Source: JBBPYC01 sp038200275
GTDB lineage: Bacteria > Pseudomonadota > Gammaproteobacteria > Burkholderiales > Burkholderiaceae_C
NCBI GenBank assembly: GCA_038200275.1
Contig: JBBPYC010000098.1
Coordinates: 81,287 to 145,286 of the forward strand
Direction of reading: 5' to 3'
Length of the DNA: 64,000 nucleotides
Shown here in pieces: positions 38,000-47,585 of the stretch. A program made the position numbers and the translations under genes. Numbering within the stretch: position 1 is the first letter of the stretch; each line of letters opens with the position of its first letter. The notes beneath the pieces are model-generated. The model saw only the letters and a list, made by a program, of their open reading frames with translations, ran no database searches and was not told where the DNA came from.

Positions 38000-38470
38000 T
38001 CAACGCCGGCCCCAGTTGCCACCCACACGCCCACCGCCGCCGCCGCCGCCGTTGGGCCGAACGCCCCAGCCGCCGCCCACACCAGGGTGTGGCTTCACCG
38101 CGCCGTAGCCAGGCCGAAAGCCGCCCCCATAGTTGGGCCGGTAACCACCGCGGTAACCGTTGCCGTAACCACGGCCGTCCCAATCGCCGCGGTGGCCATG
38201 CGAGCCGAACACGCCGCTGAAGCCGAGCCCGATGCCCACAGGTGCCACCACGACCGGTGCGGCGCCGTAGTAGCCGAAACCAGCCGAGCCGGCCGGGTAG
38301 CCGTAGCCGCTGTAGCCATAGTTGCTATAGCCGTAGTCGGCTCCGTAGCCGTACCCATAACCCGCGCCACCGTAGTATGGATCGATGGGCGTGGCCACGC
38401 AGCCACTCAGCACCGCGCCGATTGCAACAGCACCAGCCAGCAGCAATGGACGAACGTTTGGGAAACTCAT
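38000..38470 (-). CDS. Gly/Tyr-rich putative lipoprotein
   Basis: Unknown function. The 156-residue protein has a signal peptide ending in a lipobox (Leu-Ser-Gly-Cys). The mature chain is of low complexity: a Tyr/Gly-rich stretch with repeated GYGYG and YGYS units, a short hydrophobic Val/Ala-rich segment (APVVVAPVGIGLGF) and a Gly/Arg/Asn-rich tail with a run of eight glycines. It is probably an outer-membrane or periplasmic lipoprotein with a flexible repetitive domain. A good AGGAG site precedes the ATG at 38470. It ends 31 bases upstream of the def start, on the same strand. Confidence 0.7.
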   Translation of the reverse strand: MSFPNVRPLLLAGAVAIGAVLSGCVATPIDPYYGGAGYGYGYGADYGYSNYGYSGYGYPAGSAGFGYYGAAPVVVAPVGIGLGFSGVFGSHGHRGDWDGRGYGNGYRGGYRPNYGGGFRPGYGAVKPHPGVGGGWGVRPNGGGGGGGRVGGNWGRR

Positions 38471-38645
38471 GGGGCACTCTCCTTCATCGCGAGTGGGTGT
38501 CATCGTGACACGGTTTGCCCCCGTACGCGCGGTCGAAGGCCATTGAATGCAACGCGCGAGCAACCCGGTTGGACCTACTGTCGCCTCGTTGCGCGCAGGT
38601 AAAGTTGGCCGGAAAGAAGTAGCGCAGGCGAGGCTGCTTGTATGT

Positions 38646-40766
38646 TCAAGTCGCCGTTCTGATCGCCTCGCCATCTGCTTCGCCAGTTGCAGCGTCGATG
38701 CGGCGCAACATCTGCTGCTCGTCGATCACTAGGATATTCAGGCTGCGGGCCTTGTCGAGCTTGCTGCCCGCGTCCGCGCCAGCCACCAGGCAGTCGGTTT
38801 TCTTGCTGACTGATGCGGCCACCTTGGCTCCGGCTGCCTCCAGCAGGTCCTTCGCCTGGTCGCGGCTCAAGGTGGGCAGCGTGCCGGTCACAACCCAGGT
38901 CTGGCCGGCCAATGGTCGTGGTGTTCGTTCGGCCGGCGGCCCTTCAGTCCAATGCACCCCGCAAGCACGCAACTGTTCGACCACTTCGCGGTTGTGCGGC
39001 TGCTGGAAAAAAGTCCGGATGCTGGTCGCCACCACCGGGCCGATGTCGTCGACTTCAAGCAATTCCGCTTCGGTGGCTTGCATCACACCGTCGAGCGCAC
39101 CGAAATGTTGCGCCAGCGCCTTGGCGGTTGCCTCACCCACGTGGCGAATGCCCAAGCCGAACAGGAACCGCGGCAATGTGGTCTGCTTGGATGCTTCCAG
39201 TGCCGCGAGCAGGTTCGCAGCGGATTTTTCAGCTAAACGGTCCAACGCGGTCAAACCAGTCAAACCCAGCCGATACAAGTCCGGCAACGTGCGCACGACC
39301 TGCTGATCCACCAGCTGTTCAACCAATTTGTCGCCGAGCCCTTCGATATCGAGCGCGCGGCGCTGTGCATAGTGCAGGAACGCCTGCTTGCGCTGCGCCG
39401 CACAAAACAAGCCGCCGGTGCAGCGGTGATCAGCCGCATCTTCTTCGCGCAGCACCGCGCTGCCGCAGACCGGGCATGTCGACGGCATCGAAAACGGCTG
39501 CGCGTCGGTCGTGCGGTGCTGAACCGCAACCGACACGACTTCCGGAATCACGTCGCCCGCGCGGCGCACCACCACGGTATCGCCAATCCGCACGTCCTTG
39601 CGGCGCGCTTCAAATTCGTTGTGCAGCGTGGCGTGAGTAACCGTGACACCACCGACGAATACTGGCTCGAGCCGCGCCACCGGCGTGAGGCGCCCGGTGC
39701 GGCCGACCTGCACGTCGATCGCCAGCACTTGCGTGAGCTGCTCCTGGGCCGGGTACTTGTGCGCCACAGCCCAGCGCGGTTCGCGCGTTAAAAAGCCGAG
39801 CCGGCGTTGCAGCGCGTAGTTGTCCACCTTGTAGACCGCGCCGTCGATGTCGAACGGCAACGTGTCCCGCAGCGCCCCCAAGTGCGCGTGATACGCTATC
39901 AATTCGGCAGCGCCAGATGCACGCCGCACCAGCGCATCGACCGGAAAACCCCAATATCTGAGCGCCATCAGCGCATCGAAGTGGCCGTCGAATGCCGGCC
40001 CTCCCTCAGCAGCTGGAGTGATCGCACCGATCGCATACGCATAAAAGCTCAATGGGCGCTGCGCGGCAATCGCGGGGTCGAGTTGCCGCACCGCGCCGGC
40101 TGCCGCGTTGCGCGGATTGATGAACGTCTTTTCGCCCTTCTCGCCGGCCGCGATGCGATCCCGTTGCCGTGCATTGAGCCGCTCGAAGTCGGCGCGCCGA
40201 ATGTAGACCTCGCCGCGCACCTCGAGCAGCGGCGGCGCAGCCAGTGGCAGCTTCAGCGGCACCTGCCCGATGGTACGGATGTTCTGCGTGACGTCCTCGC
40301 CGATTTCGCCGTCGCCGCGCGTGGCGGCCAGCACCAGCACGCGGTCCACATAGCGCAGGCTCATCGCCAGTCCGTCGAACTTCGGCTCGGCCACGTAGCC
40401 CACCGGCGGCTCCGACTCGGCAAGGCCCAGCTCACGGCGCACGCGCGCATCGAAGCTTTCCGCACCAGCGGGTCCGTTGTCGGTCTCGGTGCGAATGCTG
40501 AGCATGGGCTGTGCATGGCGCACCGGCGTGAAGCCGGAAAGCACCGCGCCGCCCACCCGCTGGGTCGGGGAGTCGGGTGTCCGCAGGTCGGGATTTTCTT
40601 GCTCGAGCTGCTGCAACTGCTGGAACAACCGGTCGTACTCGGCGTCCGGCACGCTGGGCGCGTCGAGCACGTAGTACGCGTGCGCATGCGCGTGCAGCTC
40701 GGCTTGCAGCCGCTCTGCACGCAGCGCAGGGTCAACGGTGGAATCTGCCGCCCGCTGCGAAACCAC
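38646..40766 (-). CDS. ligA: NAD-dependent DNA ligase LigA
   Basis: LigA seals DNA nicks with NAD+ during replication and repair. The adenylation domain holds the nucleophile Lys129 in PKFDG. An OB fold, a zinc finger (CPVCGSAV...CTGGLFC), helix-hairpin-helix repeats and a C-terminal BRCT domain (LAGQTWVVTGTLPTLSRDQ) follow. GTG at 40766 starts a 706-residue protein 25 bases after the zipA stop. An ATG at 40856 would overlap zipA by 65 bases and add 30 non-conserved residues, so GTG is preferred. It is the third gene of smc-zipA-ligA. Confidence 0.95.
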   Translation of the reverse strand: MVSQRAADSTVDPALRAERLQAELHAHAHAYYVLDAPSVPDAEYDRLFQQLQQLEQENPDLRTPDSPTQRVGGAVLSGFTPVRHAQPMLSIRTETDNGPAGAESFDARVRRELGLAESEPPVGYVAEPKFDGLAMSLRYVDRVLVLAATRGDGEIGEDVTQNIRTIGQVPLKLPLAAPPLLEVRGEVYIRRADFERLNARQRDRIAAGEKGEKTFINPRNAAAGAVRQLDPAIAAQRPLSFYAYAIGAITPAAEGGPAFDGHFDALMALRYWGFPVDALVRRASGAAELIAYHAHLGALRDTLPFDIDGAVYKVDNYALQRRLGFLTREPRWAVAHKYPAQEQLTQVLAIDVQVGRTGRLTPVARLEPVFVGGVTVTHATLHNEFEARRKDVRIGDTVVVRRAGDVIPEVVSVAVQHRTTDAQPFSMPSTCPVCGSAVLREEDAADHRCTGGLFCAAQRKQAFLHYAQRRALDIEGLGDKLVEQLVDQQVVRTLPDLYRLGLTGLTALDRLAEKSAANLLAALEASKQTTLPRFLFGLGIRHVGEATAKALAQHFGALDGVMQATEAELLEVDDIGPVVATSIRTFFQQPHNREVVEQLRACGVHWTEGPPAERTPRPLAGQTWVVTGTLPTLSRDQAKDLLEAAGAKVAASVSKKTDCLVAGADAGSKLDKARSLNILVIDEQQMLRRIDAATGEADGEAIRTAT

Positions 40767-40791
40767 GGCTTGCTGGCTGCCCGAAAAACGT

Positions 40792-42036
40792 TTAGCTGAA
40801 TACCCGACGCGCGAGCGACGAGCCGGCAGACAGGTCGCGTCCGTCGAGCTTGTCATAGAGCCGCTCGACTTCGGTCTGGATCTGGTCCATCGCCGCAGGC
40901 GGCAGGCGCTGACCGCGCTCGTCGGTGACCACGCCCTCCATCGCGCTCGCGAGCTTGGTGGCGATATCGCGCATCTTTGCGAACGGCCGCGCGCTGCGGT
41001 CGACTTGCGGCACGTCGAGGCTCAGACGCACTTCACGCATCGCAGCCTGGGTCGGGTCCTCAGCGAGCGCCGCTTGCGTGTCGAACGACAAGGTCAGCAG
41101 CGGCGGCTGCCCAACGTCCGGCCCAGGCAACACCATGCGCCCGGGTATCGGGCCGGCTTGAAAGCCAAGCCGGGTTGCCTGCTGCTGCACATAGCCAGGG
41201 CTCCAGGAAGAGCCTTGCGCGTGCACATGCAGGCCAAGCTGGGCGTCGTGATCGCTCGCAAACTGATCGAGCTCGCGCGCCCGTGCAACCTCGTGCAGCA
41301 TCTCTGGAAACTCACACGCTCCACCGAGCGCATCGGCGAACGCCTGGGTCTTGACGACAAATTCAGAAAACTCGATTTCGTTCAGCGCACCGGTGCGGTT
41401 CGCCATCTGCACGCCGGCCTGCAACGCGCGGTAGCGATCCCCAGGCTGCAACGCGCCCCACAAATCCGAGCCATCCGACTGGCCTTCGACCGCGAACGGC
41501 TTGCTGCCCACCCGGCGCGTGGACGGCATTGCATGCAGCACGGCTTCATGGGTCATCGGTGCATCCAGGGCGATGGTCGCAATCACGTCGATGAGTGGAT
41601 CAAGCAGCGGGCGGCGTTCCACTGATTGCGTGGGTGCCGAATAGATGCCCTGCGTCGACGCATCATCGGCCGCTGTCGTGGTCGCCGCGCCCGCAACGCG
41701 CGTGCCGTCCGGCATCGATTGCAGCCCACCAGGAGCGTTCGTCCCCTCGCCGCGATCCAGCCGGTCGTTCTGCCCGTTCTGGTCATCGGTCTCAGATGCA
41801 TTTTCGCGTAGCGCCGCGTGCTCGAACACCGGATCGCGCCGGTTGCCGTCATGCGCATGGCTTGCGGATCGGCCGGGTGCGTCGGGTGGAAGGAATTGCG
41901 AGTCGGGCTGCTTCGGTGTGTTGCGGCGCGTCTTCCAGCCGTTCCACAGCACCAGCAGCACCAGCAGTAACACTCCAGCCAGAATCAAGCCGAGTTGCAG
42001 CGGGCTGACCGGCAGGTTTTCCAGCATGGCGTTCAT
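40792..42036 (-). CDS. zipA: Cell division protein ZipA
   Basis: This 414-residue protein has the ZipA layout. There is one N-terminal membrane anchor (about residues 14-31, LGLILAGVLLLVLLVLW), a basic stretch (WKTRR), and a long disordered Pro/Gln/Asp-rich linker (about 40-170). A C-terminal globular FtsZ-binding domain follows (about 255-390). It would tether FtsZ to the inner membrane in the divisome. Sequence conservation with E. coli ZipA is low, as usual in betaproteobacteria, but the position between smc and ligA supports the call. Its ATG overlaps the smc stop as ATGA. Confidence 0.82.
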   Translation of the reverse strand: MNAMLENLPVSPLQLGLILAGVLLLVLLVLWNGWKTRRNTPKQPDSQFLPPDAPGRSASHAHDGNRRDPVFEHAALRENASETDDQNGQNDRLDRGEGTNAPGGLQSMPDGTRVAGAATTTAADDASTQGIYSAPTQSVERRPLLDPLIDVIATIALDAPMTHEAVLHAMPSTRRVGSKPFAVEGQSDGSDLWGALQPGDRYRALQAGVQMANRTGALNEIEFSEFVVKTQAFADALGGACEFPEMLHEVARARELDQFASDHDAQLGLHVHAQGSSWSPGYVQQQATRLGFQAGPIPGRMVLPGPDVGQPPLLTLSFDTQAALAEDPTQAAMREVRLSLDVPQVDRSARPFAKMRDIATKLASAMEGVVTDERGQRLPPAAMDQIQTEVERLYDKLDGRDLSAGSSLARRVFS

Positions 42037-45000
42037 GCGGCTTCGGCCAGCAGCGATGCGGCCGACTCCATATCCACCGCGACCACGCGGGACACACCAG
42101 GCTCCTGCATCGTGACGCCTATCAGTTGTTCGGCCATTTCCATTGCGATCCGGTTGTGGCTGATGAAAAGAAATTGGGTAGCTCGGCTCATGCGCGTGAC
42201 GAGTTTCGCATAGCGCTCGGTGTTCGCGTCATCGAGCGGCGCGTCGACTTCGTCAAGCAGGCAAAACGGCGCCGGATTCAGCAGGAAAATCGCAAACACC
42301 AGTGCGATGGCCGTCAACGCCTTCTCGCCACCCGACAATAGTTGGATGCTCTGATTGCGCTTGCCCGGCGGCTGCGCGATGACCTGCACGCCGCAGTCCA
42401 GAATTTCCTCACCGGTCATCTGCAAACTGGCTTGGCCGCCGCCGAACAACTCCGGAAACAACTGGCTGAAGTGCTCGTTGACCGACTTGAACGTGTTGGC
42501 GAGCAGTTCGCGCGTCTCTGCATCGATCTTGCGGATTGCCGCCTCCAGCGTGCCGAGCGCCTCGCGCAGGTCGCTCGCCTGCGCCTGCAGGAACTGCTCG
42601 CGTTCGCGCTGCTGCGCGAGTTCTGCCAGCGCCGCCAGATTGACAAGCCCGAGCGCATCCATTGCCCGCTGCAGTCGGTCGATCTCGCCCTGCATGCCAG
42701 GCAGCCGGACCCGATTGGCCACAATCGATTGCGCAAGCCTATCAAGATCGGCTTGCGCTTCCCTGAGCAGTTCGCTCCACTGCTCGACGCCGAGTTGCGC
42801 CGCCTGTTCCTTCAACTGTAGTTCGCTGATGCGCGCGCGCAGCGGCTCCAACGCGAACTGCAACGACATGCGTTGCGCCTCGCCGGCACGCAGTTCGGTG
42901 CCGAGCGCGTCGTGCGCCTCACGCACGGTCGATAGCAGCGCCTCACGGTCGACTTTAAGCGTCAACGCGTCCTGCAAAGCAGCCCGGCATGCGCTGTCGT
43001 CGAACGTCTGTCGCTCGGCTTCGACGCCATGCCGCTCGCCCGATAGCGCTTCGTGCTGCAGGCGTGCGCTGTCCACCGCACGCATCAGTTCGTCGTGGCG
43101 TGCCCTCAGACTGCGCAGCGCGAAAACTGCTTCACTGGCCGCCTGCTCACGCTCGCGCTGTGCGTCACGTGCATCGGACAGCGCGCGTTCGGCCGCCTGC
43201 ACCGCGAGGTCGAAGCCGGCCTGCTCACGCTGCGCACTTTCCCGTTGCGCGGCGCGATCCGACAGCTGGGCTTGCACCGTCGTGTGACGCTGCTGCAAAA
43301 CCTGCGCGCGGTCTGCAATTTCTGCAAGCTCTGCGTCGAGCTGCTGGCTGCGCGTGCGTGCCTGCTCGGCCTGCTGCGCAAGCCGCTGGGCATCAAGTTG
43401 AAGCCGGTGTGCCTGGCTGCGCAGTTCGGTGGCTTCGCGCCGCGCTGTGGCCAGCCGATCGGCGGCCTCGCGGCTGGCAAGCTCGACTTGTGCCAGTGCG
43501 CCCTGGGCGACTTCGGCCAGCTGCGTTTGCACTTGCAGGCGCAGCCGCAGTTGTTCGATCTCTTGGGCACGCGCAAGCAGGCCGGCACTCTCGGAGTCCG
43601 ACGCGTAGAAACTGACGCCATGCGCCCCCACCGCATGGCCGGCCGCCACAAAAATCGATTCGCCCGCGCGCAGCCCGGCGCGGGCCACCCATGCCGCTTC
43701 CAGGCTTTCGCAGCCGTAGCAGCCCTCCAACCAATTGGCCAACGGCGCCTGCAGTTGAGCGGGGGCGAATGAGCGGAGCCGCTCGGTCAATGGGCGGCAG
43801 CCGGCGGGTATGGCGTGGGGCGTCCGTGTAGCAAGGGCATCGACATCGGTCGGACCGAATAGCAGCGCCAGCCGGGTCGGCGGCGGATCCACGACATAGC
43901 CGATCGGGCTGGCCGCGTCTGCCGGCAATTCGAGCGCGCCGAGGCGCTCGCGCAGCGCTGCTTCCAATGCGTTCTCCCAACCCGGGTCGACTTCGATTCG
44001 GCTCCACAGCGGCGCCGCCTGGTCGAGCCGATGGCGGGCGAGCCAGGGCTTCAGCTTCTCGCTGGTGCGCAGCTTGGCCTGGAGTGCCGCCAGCGCATCC
44101 AGCCGCGCCGACAATTCGACGCGCCGTGCGCTTTCGGCGCTGGCGGTCTGCTGACACGTGCGCCGCCGCTGCTCAAGCTCTGGCGCGGCTTGCTGCAGCG
44201 CAAGCACCCGCCGATCGGCATCTTCGGCCTGCACCGATGCCGTTTCCAGCGCTGCCGTGAGGTCGGCCAACCGCGATTCATCGGGCAGCATCAGCGCTTG
44301 TCGATCGGCCTGCAGCCGCGCCTGACGCTGCTGCACCTGGCGTTGCTGCTCATCGACGTGGCGCGCCTCGGCCGCCAGCACGCCGAGCTGTTGCTGCCAT
44401 TCGTTCAATTGGATCCGGGCGCGACCTGCCTGCTGGCGCGCATCCTGCACCGCCTGCTGCGAAGCCGGCAATGCGTCGACGTGCTGCGCGACTCGCGCGG
44501 CCAGTTGTTCGGCCAGCATGGCGCTGTCGGCCGCGGTGGCATCTAGCGTGCCAAGCTCGGTACCCGCGTGCTCGCCACGTTCGGCCCACTGCGCGATCTG
44601 GGCTGCCAGCGCGGTGAGCCTTTGATCGATCCGGCGGCGGTTGTCGGCCACGTGGCGGATCTCGGCTTCGAGCCGGCCGACTTCGGCGCTGCTTTCATAC
44701 AACTGCCCGCGCGCATCGGTCATCGCATCGGCTGCGGTGTAGTGGGCTTGGCGCGTGGTTTCAAGCGCCGCTTCTACCCGGCGCAACGCGCTGGTCTGCG
44801 CTTCGAGCTCGGTCTTGACGCGCTCGGCTTCCGCAGCGGTCTTGGCGCCATCGGCTTGCGCTTCGGCCCTTTTCAAAAACCACTGCTGCTGCTGGCGCGT
44901 CGTCAAGTCGGACTGCAACGATTGAAAGCGCGTGGCAACCTCAGCTTGCGATTCGAGCTTGGCAAGCTGGTCCAGCATCTCGCGCAGGATGTCGTCGACG

Positions 45001-45578
45001 CGGGTCAGGTGCTCGCGCGTGTCGGTCATGCGGCCTTCGGTCTCGCGTCGGCGCTCTTTGTACTTGGACACACCAGCGGCTTCTTCGAGAAACAGCCGAA
45101 GGTCTTCCGGGCGCGACTCGATGATCCGGCTGATCGTGCCCTGGCCGATGATCGCGTAGGCACGCGGGCCGAGGCCGGTGCCGAGAAACACGTCTTGCAC
45201 GTCCTTGCGGCGCACAGGCTGGTTGTTCAGGTAGTAGCTGCTGGTGCCGTCACGCGTGAGCACGCGCTTCACGGCGATCTCGGCAAAGCGGTTCCACTGA
45301 CCACCAGCGCGCTGCGCAGCGTTGTCGAAAACGAGTTCGACCGACGCACGCGATGCGGACTTGCGCAGATTGGTGCCGTTGAAGATCACGTCCTGCATCG
45401 ACTCGCCGCGCAACTCGGCCGCGCGCGATTCGCCGAGCACCCAGCGCACGGCGTCGACCAGATTCGACTTGCCACAACCATTCGGCCCGACCACACCGAG
45501 CCGTTGGCCCGGCAGCAGCAGATTCGTGGGTTCGACGAACGACTTGAAGCCGGCCAGTTTGAGAGAACTCAGACGCAC
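42033..45578 (-). CDS. smc: Chromosome segregation protein SMC
   Basis: SMC is the condensin ATPase that organises the chromosome. The 1181-residue chain has Walker A GPNGCGKS at 31-38. Two long coiled-coil arms surround a hinge at about 520-680. The C-terminal head carries LSGGEKALTA and LLDEVDAPLDDAN. The best start is GTG at 45578 (MRLSSLKLAGFKSF), the conserved N-terminus. Its stop overlaps zipA by four bases, so the smc-zipA-ligA genes form a tight cluster. The ScpA/ScpB partners are not in this window. Confidence 0.96.
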   Translation of the reverse strand: MRLSSLKLAGFKSFVEPTNLLLPGQRLGVVGPNGCGKSNLVDAVRWVLGESRAAELRGESMQDVIFNGTNLRKSASRASVELVFDNAAQRAGGQWNRFAEIAVKRVLTRDGTSSYYLNNQPVRRKDVQDVFLGTGLGPRAYAIIGQGTISRIIESRPEDLRLFLEEAAGVSKYKERRRETEGRMTDTREHLTRVDDILREMLDQLAKLESQAEVATRFQSLQSDLTTRQQQQWFLKRAEAQADGAKTAAEAERVKTELEAQTSALRRVEAALETTRQAHYTAADAMTDARGQLYESSAEVGRLEAEIRHVADNRRRIDQRLTALAAQIAQWAERGEHAGTELGTLDATAADSAMLAEQLAARVAQHVDALPASQQAVQDARQQAGRARIQLNEWQQQLGVLAAEARHVDEQQRQVQQRQARLQADRQALMLPDESRLADLTAALETASVQAEDADRRVLALQQAAPELEQRRRTCQQTASAESARRVELSARLDALAALQAKLRTSEKLKPWLARHRLDQAAPLWSRIEVDPGWENALEAALRERLGALELPADAASPIGYVVDPPPTRLALLFGPTDVDALATRTPHAIPAGCRPLTERLRSFAPAQLQAPLANWLEGCYGCESLEAAWVARAGLRAGESIFVAAGHAVGAHGVSFYASDSESAGLLARAQEIEQLRLRLQVQTQLAEVAQGALAQVELASREAADRLATARREATELRSQAHRLQLDAQRLAQQAEQARTRSQQLDAELAEIADRAQVLQQRHTTVQAQLSDRAAQRESAQREQAGFDLAVQAAERALSDARDAQREREQAASEAVFALRSLRARHDELMRAVDSARLQHEALSGERHGVEAERQTFDDSACRAALQDALTLKVDREALLSTVREAHDALGTELRAGEAQRMSLQFALEPLRARISELQLKEQAAQLGVEQWSELLREAQADLDRLAQSIVANRVRLPGMQGEIDRLQRAMDALGLVNLAALAELAQQREREQFLQAQASDLREALGTLEAAIRKIDAETRELLANTFKSVNEHFSQLFPELFGGGQASLQMTGEEILDCGVQVIAQPPGKRNQSIQLLSGGEKALTAIALVFAIFLLNPAPFCLLDEVDAPLDDANTERYAKLVTRMSRATQFLFISHNRIAMEMAEQLIGVTMQEPGVSRVVAVDMESAASLLAEAA

Positions 45579-45886
45579 GAGTGAGGGGGAATAGTTGAGA
45601 ACCGATGGCTGGCAGCTGCCAGCATGGAGCAACCGAGATGCGCCAGCAGTGGCGAAAGAGACAGGTCGGACACGCAGCGTGCCAAGTGCGACCAATCAGG
45701 CTGGCAAGCCGGCGATTTTAGCCGACCGACTCGCCGGACTTGGCTGCGCCAACCTGCACTTAACCACCCCCCAGTGCCCAATCACCCCACGCACCAAAGT
45801 TCATCGGAGCCCGTCGCTCCCGGTCCATCCCGGCAGACTGACGGCCACCACAGCTTGGCGAAAATGTCCAGACAGTGCGCGGAGCG
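45579..45886. other. Intergenic region upstream of smc
   Basis: About 308 bases separate the smc start from the end of the Bug-type gene. I see no conserved small gene, no hairpin with a T-run and no RNA gene. It probably contains the smc promoter; no -35/-10 pair stands out. Confidence 0.5.
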
Positions 45887-46858
45887 CTATGAAATCACGC
45901 TCGACCGGGTCATAACCTCGCGCAAGTTCGCGAACTCCTGGTCGACGAACTGGCCAAACCGGTCGCCAGTCAAAATCGCCTGTTTCCAGCCGTGTTCCTG
46001 CAGCGCTTCGATCCATGCATTGGTTTCGATCGCGCGCGTCACGTCGGACACCAGCAGCAGCTGTTCGATCTTCGTGATGCCGGGCGCGCCGTAGACGCCG
46101 CGCCAACTGCTGATCTCGACGTCGATGCCCTGCTCCTTCAGGGTCGGCACGTTGCTGCCGGGCAGGCGTTCGTTCGAAGTCACGCCGATCGGTCGCAACT
46201 TGCCGATCGGGGTGTAGGCGGCGAAATCGCTGTAGCCGCTGCCGCCGACCGTCACGCGGCCGCTCAGAATCGCCGCCATGGCCGCACTGGCATCAGCGAA
46301 TGCCACATAGTTGATCTTGGGCGGATCGACACCAACCGCGCTGGCAACCATGGCGGCCGCGATGTGCTCGGCAGAGCCGCGCGGACCGCCGCCCCATGTG
46401 ACGCTGCCCGGGTCCTTCTTCAGCTGGTTGACCACGTCATTCATGCTCTTGAAGGCTGAGTTTTCCGGCAGCACGAATACGTTGGGTTCGCTGGTCAGCC
46501 GGGCGATCGGCGCGCCCTGCTTTAGGATCCAGGGTTGCCTGCTGTCGACGCTGCCGCCCAACATCTGGGTGCCCATCACTATCAACGCGCTCGGGTCGCC
46601 CCTGGCCGAGCGAACGAACTGCGCGAGGCCAATGGCGCCTGCCGCGCCGCCCTCGTTGTGATAACCGACTGCCGAAGCCACGCCGGCTTCCCGAAGTGCC
46701 CTGCCCAGAGCGCGGCCCGTGGTGTCCCAGGCGCCGCCACGGTCGGCCGGGATCAGCATCTTCATGCTGCCAGCAGCGCGCGCCGTCGATGGCAGCGTGC
46801 TGAGGGCGCCGGTCACGGACAGCAGGCCGGCGGCTTTCAGGAATACATCGCGACGCAT
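45887..46858 (-). CDS. Bug/TctC-family tripartite tricarboxylate binding protein
   Basis: This 323-residue periplasmic binding protein belongs to the Bug (TctC) family, which binds carboxylates and other small solutes. It has a signal peptide ending in STARAAG (about residue 29) and the typical mature segments MLIPADRGGAWDTTGRALGRAL, GYHNEGGAAG and WRGVYGAPGI. The start at 46858 has AGGAG upstream. Membrane partners tctA/tctB are not adjacent, so it is one of the orphan Bug proteins that expand in Burkholderiales. Ligand unknown. Confidence 0.88.
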   Translation of the reverse strand: MRRDVFLKAAGLLSVTGALSTLPSTARAAGSMKMLIPADRGGAWDTTGRALGRALREAGVASAVGYHNEGGAAGAIGLAQFVRSARGDPSALIVMGTQMLGGSVDSRQPWILKQGAPIARLTSEPNVFVLPENSAFKSMNDVVNQLKKDPGSVTWGGGPRGSAEHIAAAMVASAVGVDPPKINYVAFADASAAMAAILSGRVTVGGSGYSDFAAYTPIGKLRPIGVTSNERLPGSNVPTLKEQGIDVEISSWRGVYGAPGITKIEQLLLVSDVTRAIETNAWIEALQEHGWKQAILTGDRFGQFVDQEFANLREVMTRSSVIS

Positions 46859-47083
46859 GAGCGTTGCTCCTAGATGGCAAACGGGAAGAAATCGATTCGC
46901 GATGATGCGCTGCATCCCTTTTTTTCGAAGGCAGGCCCCACCATCTAAGGGTATTCACGGACGCGCTAACTCAAGCCATCCTGCGCCAGAATCCCCATCA
47001 TGACGACGCTCTTGGTCCCACCGCTGTGGCCCTTCCCCTCCTTCATTGATGCGCCCTTTGCTGGCGCGCCGCGCTCGTTCTGA

Positions 47084-47500
47084 ATGGACGGCCTGCGCAT
47101 CGACAAGTGGCTCTGGGCCGCGCGATTTTTCAAGACCCGTTCGCTCGCCACCGAGGAAGTCATCAAGGGCCGGGTTGAGTTGAACGGCCAGGACGTCAAA
47201 GCCGCGCGTGAAGTGAAGATCGGCGACACGATCCAGCTGCGGCAAGGCCAGGTGCAGCGGATCGTGACCGTGCGCGGCTTGTCCGGCGTGCGCGGGCCGG
47301 CGCCGGTCGCACAAGCGCTCTACGAAGAAACGTCAGAGAGTATTGCCGCGCGTGAAGTCGCTGCGCAGCAACGCCGCTTCGGTGTCGAGCCCGCGCATAC
47401 GCTCGTGCAGGGTCGGCCGACCAAGCGGGACCGGCGCGACATCAAGGGCTGGAACGACCGCTGGAGCGCGTCGGTCGACGACGCTGGCAATTCGCGCTGA
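47084..47500 (+). CDS. hslR: S4-domain RNA-binding protein, Hsp15-like
   Basis: This 138-residue protein has an N-terminal S4 RNA-binding domain (LRIDKWLWAARFFKTRSLA, then GRVELNG). Its C-terminal basic tail includes RPTKRDRRDIKGW, the usual features of Hsp15 (HslR). In E. coli this heat-shock protein binds 50S subunits carrying a stuck nascent chain and helps recycle them. Family length is about 130 residues, so it is full length. The gene is divergent from the Bug-type gene and precedes the ABC transporter genes by 85 bases. Confidence 0.87.
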   Translation: MDGLRIDKWLWAARFFKTRSLATEEVIKGRVELNGQDVKAAREVKIGDTIQLRQGQVQRIVTVRGLSGVRGPAPVAQALYEETSESIAAREVAAQQRRFGVEPAHTLVQGRPTKRDRRDIKGWNDRWSASVDDAGNSR

Positions 47501-47585
47501 TCGAACCTGGGCGCCTGTCGCCCGTTGCCCGCTTTCCTTTCCTCTCGTCTGCTCATTCACAACAAAAGTTCATCAGGAGACACGC

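Noticed and set aside
38000..38470. CRISPR-like or tandem DNA repeats in the Gly/Tyr-rich gene.
   Set aside because: The repetition is irregular and in codon units, as expected of a low-complexity protein; there are no spacers.
47501..47585. GGGCG-CCTGT-CGCCC as a terminator after the Hsp15-like gene.
   Set aside because: The stem is only five bases and no T-run follows.
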